In this document: positions 62,553 through 64,000 of the stretch, piece after piece | How the letters are laid out: the number at the start of each line of letters is the position of its first letter | Numbering within the stretch: position 1 is the first letter of the stretch | Assembly (NCBI RefSeq): GCF_029784155.1 | Contig: NC_073693.1 | Span: forward strand, 141,535,988 to 141,599,987 | Direction of reading: 5' to 3' | Length of the DNA stretch: 64,000 bases | Source: Uranotaenia lowii | Lineage: Eukaryota; Arthropoda; Insecta; Diptera; Culicidae | The notes under the pieces: model-generated | What the model saw: only the letters and a program-made list of their open reading frames with translations | What the model was told of the DNA's origin: nothing | Database searches by the model: none | Program-made: the position numbers and the translations under genes

Positions 62553-64000
62553 CTGAAATGAGAAAAATGAAAGTATGATTAGAATAAGTTAAAATGTTGC
62601 TTGTCCTAGAGTTATGGTTCTAGTCTTACAAAAAAATAAATATATCCTTAATTATCTATAAGAATTGTAAAAAAAAACACTTAAACTCAAGTAAGCTTGA
62701 CATTCTGAATCAGAAGCATATCATAAAAAGTCGTTTATATGAACTCCATCAATTTCTCTTCAAGATTAGATTCAATTAAATCGTTCTTTAAAAAAAGTAA
62801 AAGGAATAAATTTCCTCCCGTAGACAGCTGATTGATTATTCATAAACCAAGCAGTGTTTGATTCATAATTCATCTCATCAGCTCAGCCATACAATCGATC
62901 AAATCATTTCGATTGTCTCGACTGTCAGAGCCTATTTAGTTTGTAAGCAGATGAATGGCGTTTGGTGAGCATGCACCATTGAAACGAGAGAAGAAAAAAA
63001 AACAAGAAGAAGCGCTGAAGAACAATCAGTTTAGCGCCAAACCAATAATGTGCTCGGGTCGTGATCAAGGAGTTAGCACGGTAGCTAATATAATAATTTG
63101 AAGGGGGTAAAAAATCTCGCGTGCCGGAAGTCAATCACGATTGATAGAGCGCTTCTCTTAGCACAAAAATTCTTCAATTTTATCAATAAATTGTTGATCG
63201 CCGTATGACACTGGACCTGCTGCATAATGACAAATTAATTAGAGTCATTTGGAGGACCGATCGGCAACCTTAACACTATCTCTCGAGTGCTGAAAACACG
63301 CAACATTGAGCTCGTCTGTCTTTCCGCTTTTTTTGCTTCTTAGAAGGAATTCCAGTTCGACTTTGGCGTGATATTTCGTTTTATGGATTTATACGATCTC
63401 GTGTGCTATCTTAGCTTACGCAAAATTGCCCAGCTGTGATTAGAAGTTTGAAGATGCTAGCTCTAATCGCCACGTGATATTTTGAAACGTTTCGTGACAT
63501 ATATCACGGAACGACCTTAAGTCAGATAGAGCACGGAGCGGACGAGGACGTTCGAATTGAGGCGCCTGGCTGCGTGATGTTATTGACCGAGATCCAGTTC
63601 TGAAAGAATGCGAAACAATAATGCTCTATACTAGTGGGGGGCAAAAGTTCTGTGAAGCTGCTGCTAGAAGCTACTGCTGGAGCGAGTTACATTTTATCCT
63701 GCTAGAGGCACTTGTGAATGAAGATCGAACGTGACTTCATGAATTCGTTTGAATAGGACTCTAATGAATTCATAATCGTACAGGGGGCATCAACATTGTT
63801 GTTGCTAATGACACCTGTTACACATTGAAAGGAAAATAACCATTTGAACGTTGTTTCCCAGTATATACAGTATTGATAAACAAGCTTTTTTACACTGTTC
63901 AATTGTGTTAAGGAGTTTGATTCGTGTCAATGCAAGAGTTCAAACAGCTTCGCTTGCATTACGATCGGTACAATCTGTAACACAAAATACATATTCTTGT
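62553..64000. other. Probable upstream region of GYR/YLP gene
   Basis: Starts with an intron acceptor at 62,553. No coding exon, RNA gene or mobile element was recognised. The missing first exon and promoter are either here or beyond the window. Confidence 0.5.

Noticed and set aside
62560..64000. First exon of GYR/YLP gene at CAATG/GTGCAT near 62,976
   Set aside because: Phase is possible but the donor is weak and nothing else supports it.

Overview
This window is eukaryotic and almost certainly from a culicine mosquito, with Aedes the best guess. The evidence is a GYR/YLP-motif secreted protein gene of the insect type, a Tc1/mariner transposase with DD37E spacing, several APE-type non-LTR retrotransposons, a Ty3/gypsy element, many MITE-like foldbacks, and introns of 8 to 15 kb stuffed with repeats. 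There is no bacterial gene organisation. Host coding sequence is only about 5.5 kb of the 64 kb.

Layout. 1-760: remnant of a non-LTR reverse transcriptase (minus). 881-15,350: one old copy of a ~3 kb dispersed unit (called unit A here), split by a complete 10.2 kb Ty3/gypsy element (1,321-11,488, nearly identical LTRs, intact gag and pol joined by a textbook -1 frameshift site) and by a 1.66 kb TIR element (12,111-13,774). 17,446-33,336: inferred two-exon gene (plus strand) for a single-pass membrane protein. Its 14 kb intron holds a DD37E mariner (22,407-24,196) and a 6.47 kb near-perfect palindrome (24,412-30,879) made of two further copies of unit A in inverted orientation around a 132 bp spacer. 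33,868-34,597: almost pure 11 bp minisatellite between two convergent genes. 35,253-62,552 (minus): a large exon-array gene with 12 visible phase-0 coding exons, about 1,223 codons, encoding a secreted Thr-rich protein with 15 copies of a C-x10-C-GYxYxKP module and 10 YLPP motifs. Its 8.0 kb and 15.0 kb introns are full of retroelement and MITE debris, including a foldback carrying two convergent tRNA-like units. 62,553-64,000: probable 5' region of that gene; its first exon was not found.

How things fit together. The only host genes I can support are the two convergent ones. The membrane-protein gene is unrecognised. The GYR/YLP gene looks like an extracellular, mucin-like or cuticle-type protein grown by exon duplication. 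The rest is a layered record of transposition. Unit A is the oldest layer. The gypsy element is the youngest clear insertion. The palindrome is either a genuine giant foldback element or an inverted duplication, and assembly artefact must be excluded. All exon joins were read by eye from splice signals and reading phase, not from transcripts.
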